52,150 bases of DNA from the NCBI RefSeq assembly GCF_014779795.1, contig NZ_JACXZS010000017.1:1-52150 (forward strand), given 5' to 3'. Source of the DNA: Microbacterium helvum. GTDB lineage: Bacteria; Actinomycetota; Actinomycetes; Actinomycetales; Microbacteriaceae. Position 1 is the first letter of the stretch, and the number at the start of each line of letters is the position of its first letter. A model generated the notes under the pieces. The model saw nothing but the letters and a program-made list of their open reading frames with translations. It was not told where the DNA came from and ran no database searches. Position numbers and translations under genes: made by a program. Of this stretch, positions 40,491 to 50,226 are shown in pieces.

Positions 40491-41283
40491 AGTCGGCTCC
40501 CAGGGTGGCGAGATTCTCGTCGCTCCAGCGGTTCGCGCTCCAGCGCAGGGTCAGTTCGCCCAACGGCTCGAGCTGCTCGAACGACAGCGCGGCGTGGCGA
40601 TACAGCTCCAGCACCGACAGGAACCTCGCCACGACCACGCCGGTCTGGCCGACTCCGGCGATGAGCTCGCGGAAGGTCAGCGACCCGGCATCGCGCAGCA
40701 GTGTCACCACGATCGCCGCCTGCTCGCGGATGCTCACGAGCGGGGCGTGCAGGTGGTCGAGCCGGACGCTGGGAAGCTCTCGGGGCGTCATCGCCAGCAG
40801 TGCGAGGGCGGCGAAGTCCTCGGGACTCAGCGACCACACCAGCTCGGGCACGGCGTTGCGGTATTTCTCGTCGAGGCGCACCGAACGCGCATGCCGCCGG
40901 TCCTCGCGGCGCAGGCTGCGCTCGAACCACGCCGACACCTCTTTGAACGCGCGGTACTGCAGCAGCCGCGCGAACAGCAGATCGCGCGCCTCGAGCAGCG
41001 CGACCGACTCGGCGTCGACGAGCTCGCCCTGCGGCAGCAGACCCGCCACCTTCATGTCGAGCAGCGTCGCCGCCACGACGAGGAACTCGGATGCCTCGTC
41101 CAGATCCTCCTCGGGCCCCGCCTCGCGCAGGTACGCGATGAACTCGTTGGTCACGAGCGACAGCGACACCTCGGTGATGTCGAGCTCATGCTTCGAGATC
41201 AGGGTGAGCAGAAGATCGAACGGGCCGTCGAAGTTCGACAGCGAGACGCGGAACCCGGGTTCTTCGTCAGGCGACAGCACCAC
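40480..41283 (-). CDS. scpA: Segregation and condensation protein A (kleisin)
   Basis: The product is 267 aa. The N-terminal signature FRVSLSNFDGPFDLLLTLIS and KHELDITEVSLS (ScpA pattern 'FxGPLDLLLxLI...LDI') are followed by EFLVVAATLLDMKVAGLLP. The C-terminal winged helix contains FLSVLELYRHAALSFEQ. It closes the Smc ring. The GTG start overlaps the parA end by 17 nt. Confidence 0.94.
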   Translation of the reverse strand: MVLSPDEEPGFRVSLSNFDGPFDLLLTLISKHELDITEVSLSLVTNEFIAYLREAGPEEDLDEASEFLVVAATLLDMKVAGLLPQGELVDAESVALLEARDLLFARLLQYRAFKEVSAWFERSLRREDRRHARSVRLDEKYRNAVPELVWSLSPEDFAALALLAMTPRELPSVRLDHLHAPLVSIREQAAIVVTLLRDAGSLTFRELIAGVGQTGVVVARFLSVLELYRHAALSFEQLEPLGELTLRWSANRWSDENLATLGADYDQ

Positions 41284-42157
41284 GGGCGACCAGCTCCCGC
41301 GCCAGTCGCAGGTAGGCCTGCGCCGCGGCGTGCTCGGGCGCGAACTCGGTGATGGGCATGCCCGAGACAGAGGCGTCCGGGAACTTCACGGTGCGCCCGA
41401 TGACGGTCTCCAGGACGTCGTCGCCGAACGCGTCGACGACGCGCTCGAGCACCTCGCGCGAGTGCAGCGTGCGCGGGTCGTACATCGTCGCCAGAACGCC
41501 GTCGAGCGCGATCGTCGGGTTCAGTCGGTCGCGCACCTTGTCGATCGTCTCGATGAGCAGTGCCACGCCGCGCAGCGCGAAGAACTCGCACTCGAGCGGG
41601 ATGACGACGCCGTGGCTGGCGGTGAGGGCGTTGACCGTCAGCAGGCCGAGCGACGGCTGGCAGTCGATCAGGATGACGTCGTACTCGCCGGTGACCTTGC
41701 GCAGCACGCGCGAGAGCGTCTGCTCGCGGGCGACCTCGTTGACCAGGTGCACCTCGGCGGCCGACAGGTCGATGTTCGCGGGCAGCACGTCGAGGCTCTC
41801 GACGCGCGTGTGGACGATCACGTCGTGCGGGTCGACCTTGCCGTCCAGCAGCAGGTCGTAGATCGTGGGGATCTCGTGGGTCTGGATGCCGAGACCGGCC
41901 GAGAGCGCCCCCTGCGGGTCGAAGTCCACCGCCAGCACCTTGCGCCCGTACCCGGCGAGGGCAGCCGCCAGGTTGATGGTGGTCGTCGTCTTTCCGACGC
42001 CGCCCTTCTGGTTGCACAGCGCGATGATGCGGGCCGGGCCGTGGCCGTCGAGCTTCGGCGGGGTCGGGAACCCCTGATACGGGCGGCCGGTGGGTCCGAT
42101 GGGGACGTCGGAGTCCGGAACCTTCGCCGTTCTCGTCTTCGCCGTGCTGTCAGCCAC
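41267..42157 (-). CDS. ParA-family ATPase
   Basis: The product is 296 aa from GTG 42157, where gggag lies 4 nt upstream; an earlier in-frame codon at 42208 has no such signal. The deviant Walker A CNQKGGVGKTTTTINLA, the DFDPQGALS motif and VILIDCQPSLGLLTVNAL mark the ParA/Soj group. It may help segregation of the chromosome with ScpAB. No parB is adjacent, so this is the 'orphan' parA of the scp operon and not the origin-linked one. Confidence 0.9.
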   Translation of the reverse strand: MADSTAKTRTAKVPDSDVPIGPTGRPYQGFPTPPKLDGHGPARIIALCNQKGGVGKTTTTINLAAALAGYGRKVLAVDFDPQGALSAGLGIQTHEIPTIYDLLLDGKVDPHDVIVHTRVESLDVLPANIDLSAAEVHLVNEVAREQTLSRVLRKVTGEYDVILIDCQPSLGLLTVNALTASHGVVIPLECEFFALRGVALLIETIDKVRDRLNPTIALDGVLATMYDPRTLHSREVLERVVDAFGDDVLETVIGRTVKFPDASVSGMPITEFAPEHAAAQAYLRLARELVARGAVA

Positions 42158-42211
42158 CGTGCTCCCGCTTCCTCGTGCTCGCTCGATCCTAGTCGGCTCT
42201 AGGGCCAAGGT

Positions 42212-43117
42212 TCATCGGGCACGCGGATGAGACGTCGCGTACACGTCCCGCAGCGCATCGACCGAGACGTGCGTGTAGATCTGCGTCGTCGCGACCGACG
42301 CGTGCCCGAGCAGCTCCTGCACGACGCGGACGTCGGCGCCGCCCTGCAGCAGGTGGGTCGCGAAGGAATGGCGCAGCGTGTGCGGCGAGACGTGCGCCGT
42401 CAGGTGGGCGCGCTCGGCCGCCGACTGGATGATGAGCCACGCGCTCTGCCGAGAGAGCGGCGCTCCCCTGGCCCCGAGGAACAGCCTCGGCGTCGCGTGG
42501 CCGCGTCGCGACAGCTCGGGCCGCGCCCGCGTGAGGTAGGCGTCGACCGCGGCGCGCGCGTACGACCCGACGGGCACGATCCGCTCCTTCGAGCCCTTGC
42601 CGCGCACCCTCAGCACGTCGCCGTGCGACAGATCGTCGACATCCAGCTGCACGATCTCGGACACCCGGGCGCCCGTCGCGTACAGCAGCTCCAGCAGCGC
42701 CCGGTCGCGGACTCCGAGCACGTCGTCGGCAGGACCGGCGGCGTCCAGCAGGCTCTCGACCTGGTCGATGGTGAGCGCCTTCGGCAGACGCCGCGCCTGC
42801 TTGGGAGGCCGCAGGTTCGACGTCGGATCGGCCGGCTCGATCCCCTCGCGCGCCAGGAACCGGTGCAGTCCCCGCACCGACGACTGCAGCCGCGCGAGAG
42901 AGGACGCCGCCATGGGCGGCTGCCCCGCCGCACGGTCGGCGACGAAGCTCGCGAGCATCACGGGCGTCACCTGGGCGGTGTCGTCGACGCCCTGCTCGGC
43001 GAGCCACGCCGCGTAACCGGCGAGGTCGCGCCGGTACGCGGCGACGGTGTTCTCAGACAGCCCGCGCTCGATCGAGATGTGCCGCAGATACGACTCGACC
43101 GCACGGGAGATCTGCAC
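42212..43117 (-). CDS. xerD: Site-specific tyrosine recombinase XerD
   Basis: The product is 301 aa. The N-terminal SAM-like domain (ISIERGLSENTVAAYRRDL) precedes the catalytic domain with Arg in LLYATGARVSEIVQLDVDDL, Lys in RVRGKGSKERIVPV, HTLRHSFATHLL, and LGHASVATTQIYTHVS with the nucleophile Tyr. It resolves chromosome dimers at dif with XerC. Its place between the Nudix gene and parA is the conserved actinobacterial arrangement. Confidence 0.94.
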   Translation of the reverse strand: MQISRAVESYLRHISIERGLSENTVAAYRRDLAGYAAWLAEQGVDDTAQVTPVMLASFVADRAAGQPPMAASSLARLQSSVRGLHRFLAREGIEPADPTSNLRPPKQARRLPKALTIDQVESLLDAAGPADDVLGVRDRALLELLYATGARVSEIVQLDVDDLSHGDVLRVRGKGSKERIVPVGSYARAAVDAYLTRARPELSRRGHATPRLFLGARGAPLSRQSAWLIIQSAAERAHLTAHVSPHTLRHSFATHLLQGGADVRVVQELLGHASVATTQIYTHVSVDALRDVYATSHPRAR

Positions 43118-43129
43118 GTCCGGCTCCTG

Positions 43130-43701
43130 TCAGGCGCGCAGCCGTTCGGATGCCGCCAGCACGCCGGTCGCGAGGATCCCGTTGCGCATGCGGCCCGCGA
43201 AGACCGCCGCCACGACGTCGGCGAGCGGCATCCATTCGATCCGGATGTCGGCCTCTTCGTCCGCGCGCTCATGGGTCTCGCTCGCCGGCGACAGGCCGCG
43301 CGCGAGGAACAGGTGGACGATCTCGTCGTTGCCGCCGGGCGTCGTGTACACGCTCACGAGCGGCTCCCACGAGGCGGCGGCGAGGTCGGCCTCTTCGGCG
43401 AGCTCGCGCTGCGCCGACTGCAGGGGCGTCTCGCCGTCGACGTCGAGGAGCCCCGCGGGCACCTCCCAGTCACGGGAGCGGATCGGATGCCGGTACTGCT
43501 GGATCAGCAGCACCCGGCCGTCGTCATCGAGCGCCACGACGGCCGCGGCCCCCGGGTGATCGACGTACTGCCGCACGATCTGCCCGTCGCCGTACGAGAC
43601 GGTGTCACTGCGGACGTCCCACACGCGCCCCTCGTAGACGAGGTCGCTGTCGAGGACGGTCACCTCGATCGGCTCGTCGGCGAGCGTCTGCTCCCCCGCC
43701 A

Positions 43702-43702
<1 letters not shown>
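43130..43702 (-). CDS. Nudix hydrolase, ADP-ribose pyrophosphatase type
   Basis: The product is 190 aa. The Nudix box is GLLDVDGETPLQSAQRELAE followed by EADL, and VLLIQQYRHPIRSRDWEVPA is typical of ADP-sugar pyrophosphatases. It hydrolyses ADP-ribose to AMP and ribose-5-phosphate (family inference). The ATG shares one base with the pyrG stop (TGATG). It corresponds by position to the Nudix gene after pyrG in mycobacteria. Confidence 0.9.
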
Positions 43703-45402
<1,700 letters not shown>

Positions 45403-45419
45403 CACGGGCTTTTATCCTA

Positions 45420-47111
45420 TCAGGCGGTCTCGGTGCGAAGGCTGAGCAACTCGCGTGCGTGGGTGAGCGCCGCCTCCGAGTCGGGCATGCCCGACAGCAG
45501 GCGCGCCATCTCGGCCTCGCGGTCGGCGCCGTCGAGGCGGCGCACGTCCGAGGCCGTGACCGAGCCGTCGTTCGCCTTCACGACGGTCAGGTGGTTGGCC
45601 GCGAACGCCGCGACCTGGGCCAGGTGGGTCACCGCGATCACCTGCGACGACTGCGCGAGCCGGGCCAGGCGCCGGCCCACCTCGATCGCGGCGGCACCGC
45701 CGATTCCGGCATCCACCTCGTCGAAGACGAACGTCGGCACCGGATCGACGCCCGCGATCACGACCTCGATCGCGAGCATGACGCGGCTGAGCTCGCCCCC
45801 GCTCGCACCGCGCGAGACCGCGCGGGGCTCAGCGCCGGGGTGCGGCGCCAGCAGGATCGCGACATCGTCGCGGCCGGATGCGGATTCGGTGCCGGCGGTG
45901 ACGGCGACCTCCAGTCGCGCATCGGGCATCGCGAGGGCGCGCAGCTCGGTCGTGACGGCCGCGCCGAGCCGGCCCGCCGCCTCGATTCGGGCGGCGGTGA
46001 GCGCGGCTGCGGCTTCGTCGAGAGTGGATGCCGCGGCATCCCGCTCCGCCGTCAGCCGGTCGATGCGGTCGGAGTCGTCGTCGAGCTCCGCCAGGCGCGC
46101 CGAACCGGTGTCGAGCAGCTCGATCGCGGCGTCGAGCGTGCCATGGGCGCGGACGAGGCTCGCGAGCACCGCGCGGCGCTCCTCCACGGCGGCGAGCTCG
46201 TGCGGCCCGGACTCGTCGAGGTCGGCGAGGTAGCCCGCGAGGGCGGCGGCCACGTCGGCCGCCCGATAGCCGAGTTCGGCCACCTGGCCCGCGAGCTCTT
46301 CGAGCACCGGGTCGCTGACGCGCTCCAGGGCCCGGCGGGCGTCGGACAGCAGCGATCCCGCATCGGGACCGTCCGCCTCGCCCGACAGCGCGTCATGCGC
46401 GGTCGCAGCGGCCAGGCGCAGCTCTTCGGCGTTCGCGAGGCGCTCGGCACGTGTGGCGAGATCCAGGTCCTCGCCCGCCACGGGCGCCGCCTGCTCGATC
46501 TCGGCCAGCTGCGCCCGCAGCTCTTCCGCCTCGCGGGCACGGGCGTCGCGATCGTCGGTCAGGCGCGAGAGCTCTCGGTCGATGCCGCGCCAATGCTCGT
46601 ACGCCTGACGGTAGACGTCCCGCGCGGTCTGCACGGGCTCACCGCCGAAGCGGTCGAGCGCGTCGCGCTGCGCTGCCGCGGACTTCAGCCGCAGCTGATC
46701 GGACTGGCCGTGCACCACCACGAGGTCGTCGGCGAGGTCGGCCAGCACACCGGCGGGCGCAGAGCGACCGCCGACCGACGCGCGTCCGCGGCCCTCGCTC
46801 GAGATCGAGCGGCCGACGTACAGCTCGGCGCGGCCGCCGCCGATCGGCTCGACGTCGCCGCCGGCCTCACGCACCCGTTCGGCTACGGCGCCGTCCTCGG
46901 GAACGATCCAGACGCCGTCGACGGTCGCCTGCGACGCTCCGGCGCGCACGGCTCCGGAGTCCGCGCGCTGACCGAGCAGCAGGCCCAGCCCGGTGACCAC
47001 CATCGTCTTGCCCGCGCCGGTCTCGCCCGTGATCGCGGTGAAGCCCGGGCCCATCGGCAGCGTCGCCTCGGCGATGACGCCGAGGTCGCGCAGGCGCATC
47101 TCTTCGATCAC
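45420..47111 (-). CDS. recN: DNA repair protein RecN
   Basis: The product is 563 aa. Walker A GETGAGKT is near residue 30 in TAITGETGAGKTMVVTGLGL. A coiled-coil middle region follows (about 150-350). The ABC signature region is SGGELSRVMLAIEVV and Walker B is TFVFDEVDAGIGG, with QVIAVTHLAQVAAFA at the end. It acts early in double-strand break repair. The GTG overlaps the nadK stop by 4 nt. Confidence 0.95.
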   Translation of the reverse strand: MIEEMRLRDLGVIAEATLPMGPGFTAITGETGAGKTMVVTGLGLLLGQRADSGAVRAGASQATVDGVWIVPEDGAVAERVREAGGDVEPIGGGRAELYVGRSISSEGRGRASVGGRSAPAGVLADLADDLVVVHGQSDQLRLKSAAAQRDALDRFGGEPVQTARDVYRQAYEHWRGIDRELSRLTDDRDARAREAEELRAQLAEIEQAAPVAGEDLDLATRAERLANAEELRLAAATAHDALSGEADGPDAGSLLSDARRALERVSDPVLEELAGQVAELGYRAADVAAALAGYLADLDESGPHELAAVEERRAVLASLVRAHGTLDAAIELLDTGSARLAELDDDSDRIDRLTAERDAAASTLDEAAAALTAARIEAAGRLGAAVTTELRALAMPDARLEVAVTAGTESASGRDDVAILLAPHPGAEPRAVSRGASGGELSRVMLAIEVVIAGVDPVPTFVFDEVDAGIGGAAAIEVGRRLARLAQSSQVIAVTHLAQVAAFAANHLTVVKANDGSVTASDVRRLDGADREAEMARLLSGMPDSEAALTHARELLSLRTETA

Positions 47112-48070
47112 AGCGCGTCCTCCTCGGTTCGCCGCACCGGCATGACTCCGGTGATCGCGGCCGGTCCGCGCCAGCCCTCGACGGGCAGACGGAACTTACG
47201 GACGAGCCGATCGGTGAACTGCGCGGGATGCAGGCGCGCGAGGCGCACCGGCCGGTCGGACCGCCGCACGACGACGCGCGCGCCCGGCGGCAGGTCGTGG
47301 GAGCGGCGGCCGTCGCACCACAGGATGCCGGTGCCGTTGGTGCGCTCCAGCACCTCGATCGCGACGGAGTGCTCGGGGCCGACGACCAGGGGCTTGGCGA
47401 ACAGCGCGTGCGCCGACAGCGGCACGACCGCGATCGCCTCGACCGTCGGCCAGATCACCGGACCGCCCGCCGAGAAGTTGTACGCCGTCGAGCCGGTCGG
47501 CGTCGAGACGACCATGCCGTCGCAGCCGAACGTCGAGAGCGGGCGCCCGTCGATCTCGATGACGACCTCGAGCATGCGCTCCCGGCTCGCCTTCTCGACC
47601 GTGGCCTCGTTGAGCGCCCAGGTCTCATAGATGACCGAGTCGCCGGTGTCTTTGACTCGCACCTGCAGCGCCATGCGCTCCTCGACCTCGTAGTCGCGCT
47701 CGATGACGCGACGGACGGCCTCGTCCATGTCGTCGCGTTCGATCTCGGCGAGGAAGCCGACATGGCCCATGTTGATGCCGAGCACCGGCGCGGTGCCGTC
47801 GCGCACCAGCTCGGCGGCGCGCAGGATGGTCCCGTCGCCGCCCAGCACGATGGCGAGCTCGATATCGGACACCGCCACGTCGACGCCGAGGATCGCGACG
47901 TCCAGCGGCGAGCCCGCCGCGGCGAGCTCTTCACGGTCGTCGGGGGCGAACACCGGCTGTGCACCCGCGGCGCGCAGCGCCTCGACGACCCGTTCGGCGG
48001 CCACGACGGTGTCGTCGCGATGCGCGTGTGCGACCACCAGGATGCTGCGCTCCGCGTGGACAGTGTTCAT
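47108..48070 (-). CDS. nadK: NAD kinase
   Basis: The product is 320 aa from ATG 48070, with ggggag just upstream. The signature GGDGTILRAAEL, then GINMGHVGFLAEI and VSTPTGSTAYNFSAGGPVIW, mark the NAD-kinase (PpnK) family. It phosphorylates NAD to NADP using ATP or polyphosphate. It is part of the tlyA-nadK-recN run. Confidence 0.95.
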   Translation of the reverse strand: MNTVHAERSILVVAHAHRDDTVVAAERVVEALRAAGAQPVFAPDDREELAAAGSPLDVAILGVDVAVSDIELAIVLGGDGTILRAAELVRDGTAPVLGINMGHVGFLAEIERDDMDEAVRRVIERDYEVEERMALQVRVKDTGDSVIYETWALNEATVEKASRERMLEVVIEIDGRPLSTFGCDGMVVSTPTGSTAYNFSAGGPVIWPTVEAIAVVPLSAHALFAKPLVVGPEHSVAIEVLERTNGTGILWCDGRRSHDLPPGARVVVRRSDRPVRLARLHPAQFTDRLVRKFRLPVEGWRGPAAITGVMPVRRTEEDAL

Positions 48071-48148
48071 CGGCTCCCCGCCAGTCGGTACATGTCTCCC
48101 CATTCTGTCGGATCGTCCGACACCCGTGGCGATGCGACCCGGTGTGGG

Positions 48149-48170
48149 GACGACCTCGTCGGGGGTCGTC
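48149..48170. terminator. Possible hairpin between tlyA and nadK
   Basis: GACGACC pairs with GGTCGTC over 7 bp with an 8-nt loop, 28 nt after the tlyA stop. It is weak and has no T tract. Confidence 0.35.
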
Positions 48171-48198
48171 GGCCGTGGGCGCTGGGGAGGAGAGGGCG

Positions 48199-48990
48199 TC
48201 AGGCCGTCAGCCGGTCGACCTCGTCGCGCCACCGCTCGGGGATCGTGCCGCCGGCCGACAGATGGACCACGTACTCGCGGTTGCCATGGGTGCCGGCGAT
48301 CGGCGACGCGATGAGCCCGTTCGTGCCGAGACCGACGTCCCACGCCGCCCACAGCACGCCGGCGACCGCGTCCGCGCGCAGCACCGGGTTGGTCACGAGA
48401 CCGCCCTTGACGGCCGTGCGGCCGACCTCGAACTGCGGCTTGATCAGCAGCACGAGGTCCGCGTCCGGAGCCGCCACGGCGCGCGCAGCCGGCAGCACGT
48501 GCGAGAGCGAGATGAACGAGAGGTCCCCGGTGATCACCCCGGGCGCCTGGGCGACTCCGCTGGCCGCCGCCAGCGTCTCGGGCGTCATGTAGCGGACGTT
48601 GAACCCCTCGATCGAGATCACGCCCCGATCGAGAGAGACGGATGCCGCCAGCTGCCCATGTCCGACGTCCACGGCGATCACGGGCTCGGCGCCGCGCTCG
48701 CGCAGCACCTGGGTGAATCCGCCGGTCGAGGCGCCCATGTCGAGGGCGGATCGCCCTCGGACGTCGACGCCGAACGCGTCGAGTCCCGCGATGAGCTTGT
48801 GCGCCGCCCTGCTGACGTAGTGGTCGGCGCCGGCGACGGCGATCGCCGTGTCGTCGTCCACGGGCGCAGACGCCTTGACGACCGGCCGGCCGTCGACCGT
48901 CACCAGTCCTTCTGCGATGAGCGTGGCGGCATGCGAGCGGGATCGCGCGAGCCCCCGCGCGGCCAGCGCGGCATCGAGTCGCTGGGTCAT
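48199..48990 (-). CDS. tlyA: 16S/23S rRNA 2'-O-methyltransferase TlyA
   Basis: The product is 263 aa. An N-terminal S4 domain (RLDAALAARGLARSRSHAAT, then LIAEGLVTVDG) is joined to an FtsJ-like methyltransferase: SALDMGASTGGFTQVLRE is the SAM-binding motif, VIAVDVGHGQLA is motif II, and VLLIKPQFEVGR carries the catalytic Lys. It methylates 16S and 23S rRNA, which affects capreomycin sensitivity in mycobacteria. It overlaps the small upstream gene by 4 nt. Confidence 0.94.
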   Translation of the reverse strand: MTQRLDAALAARGLARSRSHAATLIAEGLVTVDGRPVVKASAPVDDDTAIAVAGADHYVSRAAHKLIAGLDAFGVDVRGRSALDMGASTGGFTQVLRERGAEPVIAVDVGHGQLAASVSLDRGVISIEGFNVRYMTPETLAAASGVAQAPGVITGDLSFISLSHVLPAARAVAAPDADLVLLIKPQFEVGRTAVKGGLVTNPVLRADAVAGVLWAAWDVGLGTNGLIASPIAGTHGNREYVVHLSAGGTIPERWRDEVDRLTA

Positions 48991-49157
48991 GCCGAGGTGC
49001 CCGGCGTCGCCTCGAGGCGACGCGCCAGCGTGTCGTGGAGCGCGTCGTACGCCTCGGCACGCGTGGCGAGCGGCTGCGCCTCGATCACTTCGAGCGTCGA
49101 CAGCAGATCGCCGGCATCGTCCTGCGTGTGCTCGGTGCGCTCGTGCGGCTCGTCCAT
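48987..49157 (-). CDS. Conserved small protein between HAD hydrolase and tlyA
   Basis: The product is 56 aa from ATG 49157 (MDEPHERTEHTQDDAGDLLS). The middle is LEVIEAQPLATRAEAYDALH, then DTLARRLE. Similar acidic/helical short proteins occupy this place in other actinomycetes (the position of Rv1693 in Mycobacterium tuberculosis, from memory). It overlaps the tlyA start by 4 nt, which supports real translation. Function is unknown. Confidence 0.8.
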   Translation of the reverse strand: MDEPHERTEHTQDDAGDLLSTLEVIEAQPLATRAEAYDALHDTLARRLEATPGTSA

Positions 49158-49182
49158 GCCCCCAAGGATACGGCGAGGCGGT

Positions 49183-50226
49183 TCAGGGACGGTGGAACGG
49201 ATCGGCGTACAGCTCCTCGGGCACGCGGAATCCGAAGATCGCGCGCCCGGAGTCCCAGATCGCCGCCGCACCGGCGCGCACGAGGTCGATGGGCCTGGCG
49301 CCGGCTGAGAGGATGCGGATGTCGGGCCCCTCGATCGCGACGCGCGCGTCCCGCACCGACGCGACGCCGTCGGCCACGACGACGTCCGGGTACGGCTCGT
49401 GCAGCTCACGCAGATCGCCGAGGATGAACGTGGGTCGCGAGCCCTCGGGCGCCGCCAGCACGTGCTTCGGGCGGTCGACGCCGGTGAGCACGAGGGCTGA
49501 CGCGATGCCCGCTCGGTTCGCGCCGAGGATGTCGGTGTCGAGTCGGTCGCCGAGGAACAGCGGGCGCCGCGCGCCGAACCGCGCCACGGCCTCCTGGAAG
49601 ATCGGCACCTCGGGCTTGCCGGCGACGGTTGCGAGACGGCCGACGGCGGTGTGCACCGCGGATACCAGGGTGCCGTTGCCCGGCGCGATGCCGCGCGACT
49701 GCGGGATCGTCCAGTCCGTGTTCGTCGCAACCCACGGGATGCCGCCCTCTTCTTCGGGCGTCTTGAGCGCGAACGCGGCCTCGGCGAGCTGCGTCCAGCC
49801 GACCTCGGGGGCGAATCCCTGCACGACGGCTGCGGGGGCGTCGTCGGCACTGCGTGTCACCACGAAGCCGGCCTTCTCGACCTCGGTCACCAGTCCGTCG
49901 CCGCCCACCACGAGCACCGCCGACCCCGGCGCGATCCGCTCCGCGAGCAGGCGCATCGCAGCCTGGGGGCTGGTCACGACATCTCGGGCAGAGGTCTCGA
50001 GCCCGAGGTCGGTGAGATGCGCCGCCACCGACGCATCGGTGCGCGCGGCGTTGTTCGTGATGTACCCGATCGCCCGATCGGCTCGCGCCCGGTTGAGGCT
50101 GTCGACCGCATGCGGCAACGCGCCGGCACCGGCGTACACGACGCCGTCGAGGTCCGCCAGCACCACGTCCACGCCGTCCAGCGGCGCGGGTCGTTCAGTC
50201 TGCGTGCGGCGCCCGAACAGCGCCAT
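49183..50226 (-). CDS. HAD-IIA family hydrolase (NagD/phosphoglycolate phosphatase-like)
   Basis: The product is 347 aa. The HAD motifs are VVLADLDGVVYAG (motif I, nucleophile Asp), YITNNAARTD (motif II), VAGKPEVPIFQEA (Lys motif III), and LFLGDRLDTDILGANRAGIA (motif IV). HAD-IIA members dephosphorylate small sugars or nucleotides. The start shares one base with the stop of the TPR gene. It belongs to the conserved actinobacterial tlyA cluster. Confidence 0.92.
   Translation of the reverse strand: MALFGRRTQTERPAPLDGVDVVLADLDGVVYAGAGALPHAVDSLNRARADRAIGYITNNAARTDASVAAHLTDLGLETSARDVVTSPQAAMRLLAERIAPGSAVLVVGGDGLVTEVEKAGFVVTRSADDAPAAVVQGFAPEVGWTQLAEAAFALKTPEEEGGIPWVATNTDWTIPQSRGIAPGNGTLVSAVHTAVGRLATVAGKPEVPIFQEAVARFGARRPLFLGDRLDTDILGANRAGIASALVLTGVDRPKHVLAAPEGSRPTFILGDLRELHEPYPDVVVADGVASVRDARVAIEGPDIRILSAGARPIDLVRAGAAAIWDSGRAIFGFRVPEELYADPFHRP

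Noticed and set aside
41267..42157. Origin-proximal parABS locus
   Set aside because: There is no parB or parS-like palindrome adjacent. The context is the scpAB operon, where an orphan parA is normal for Actinobacteria.
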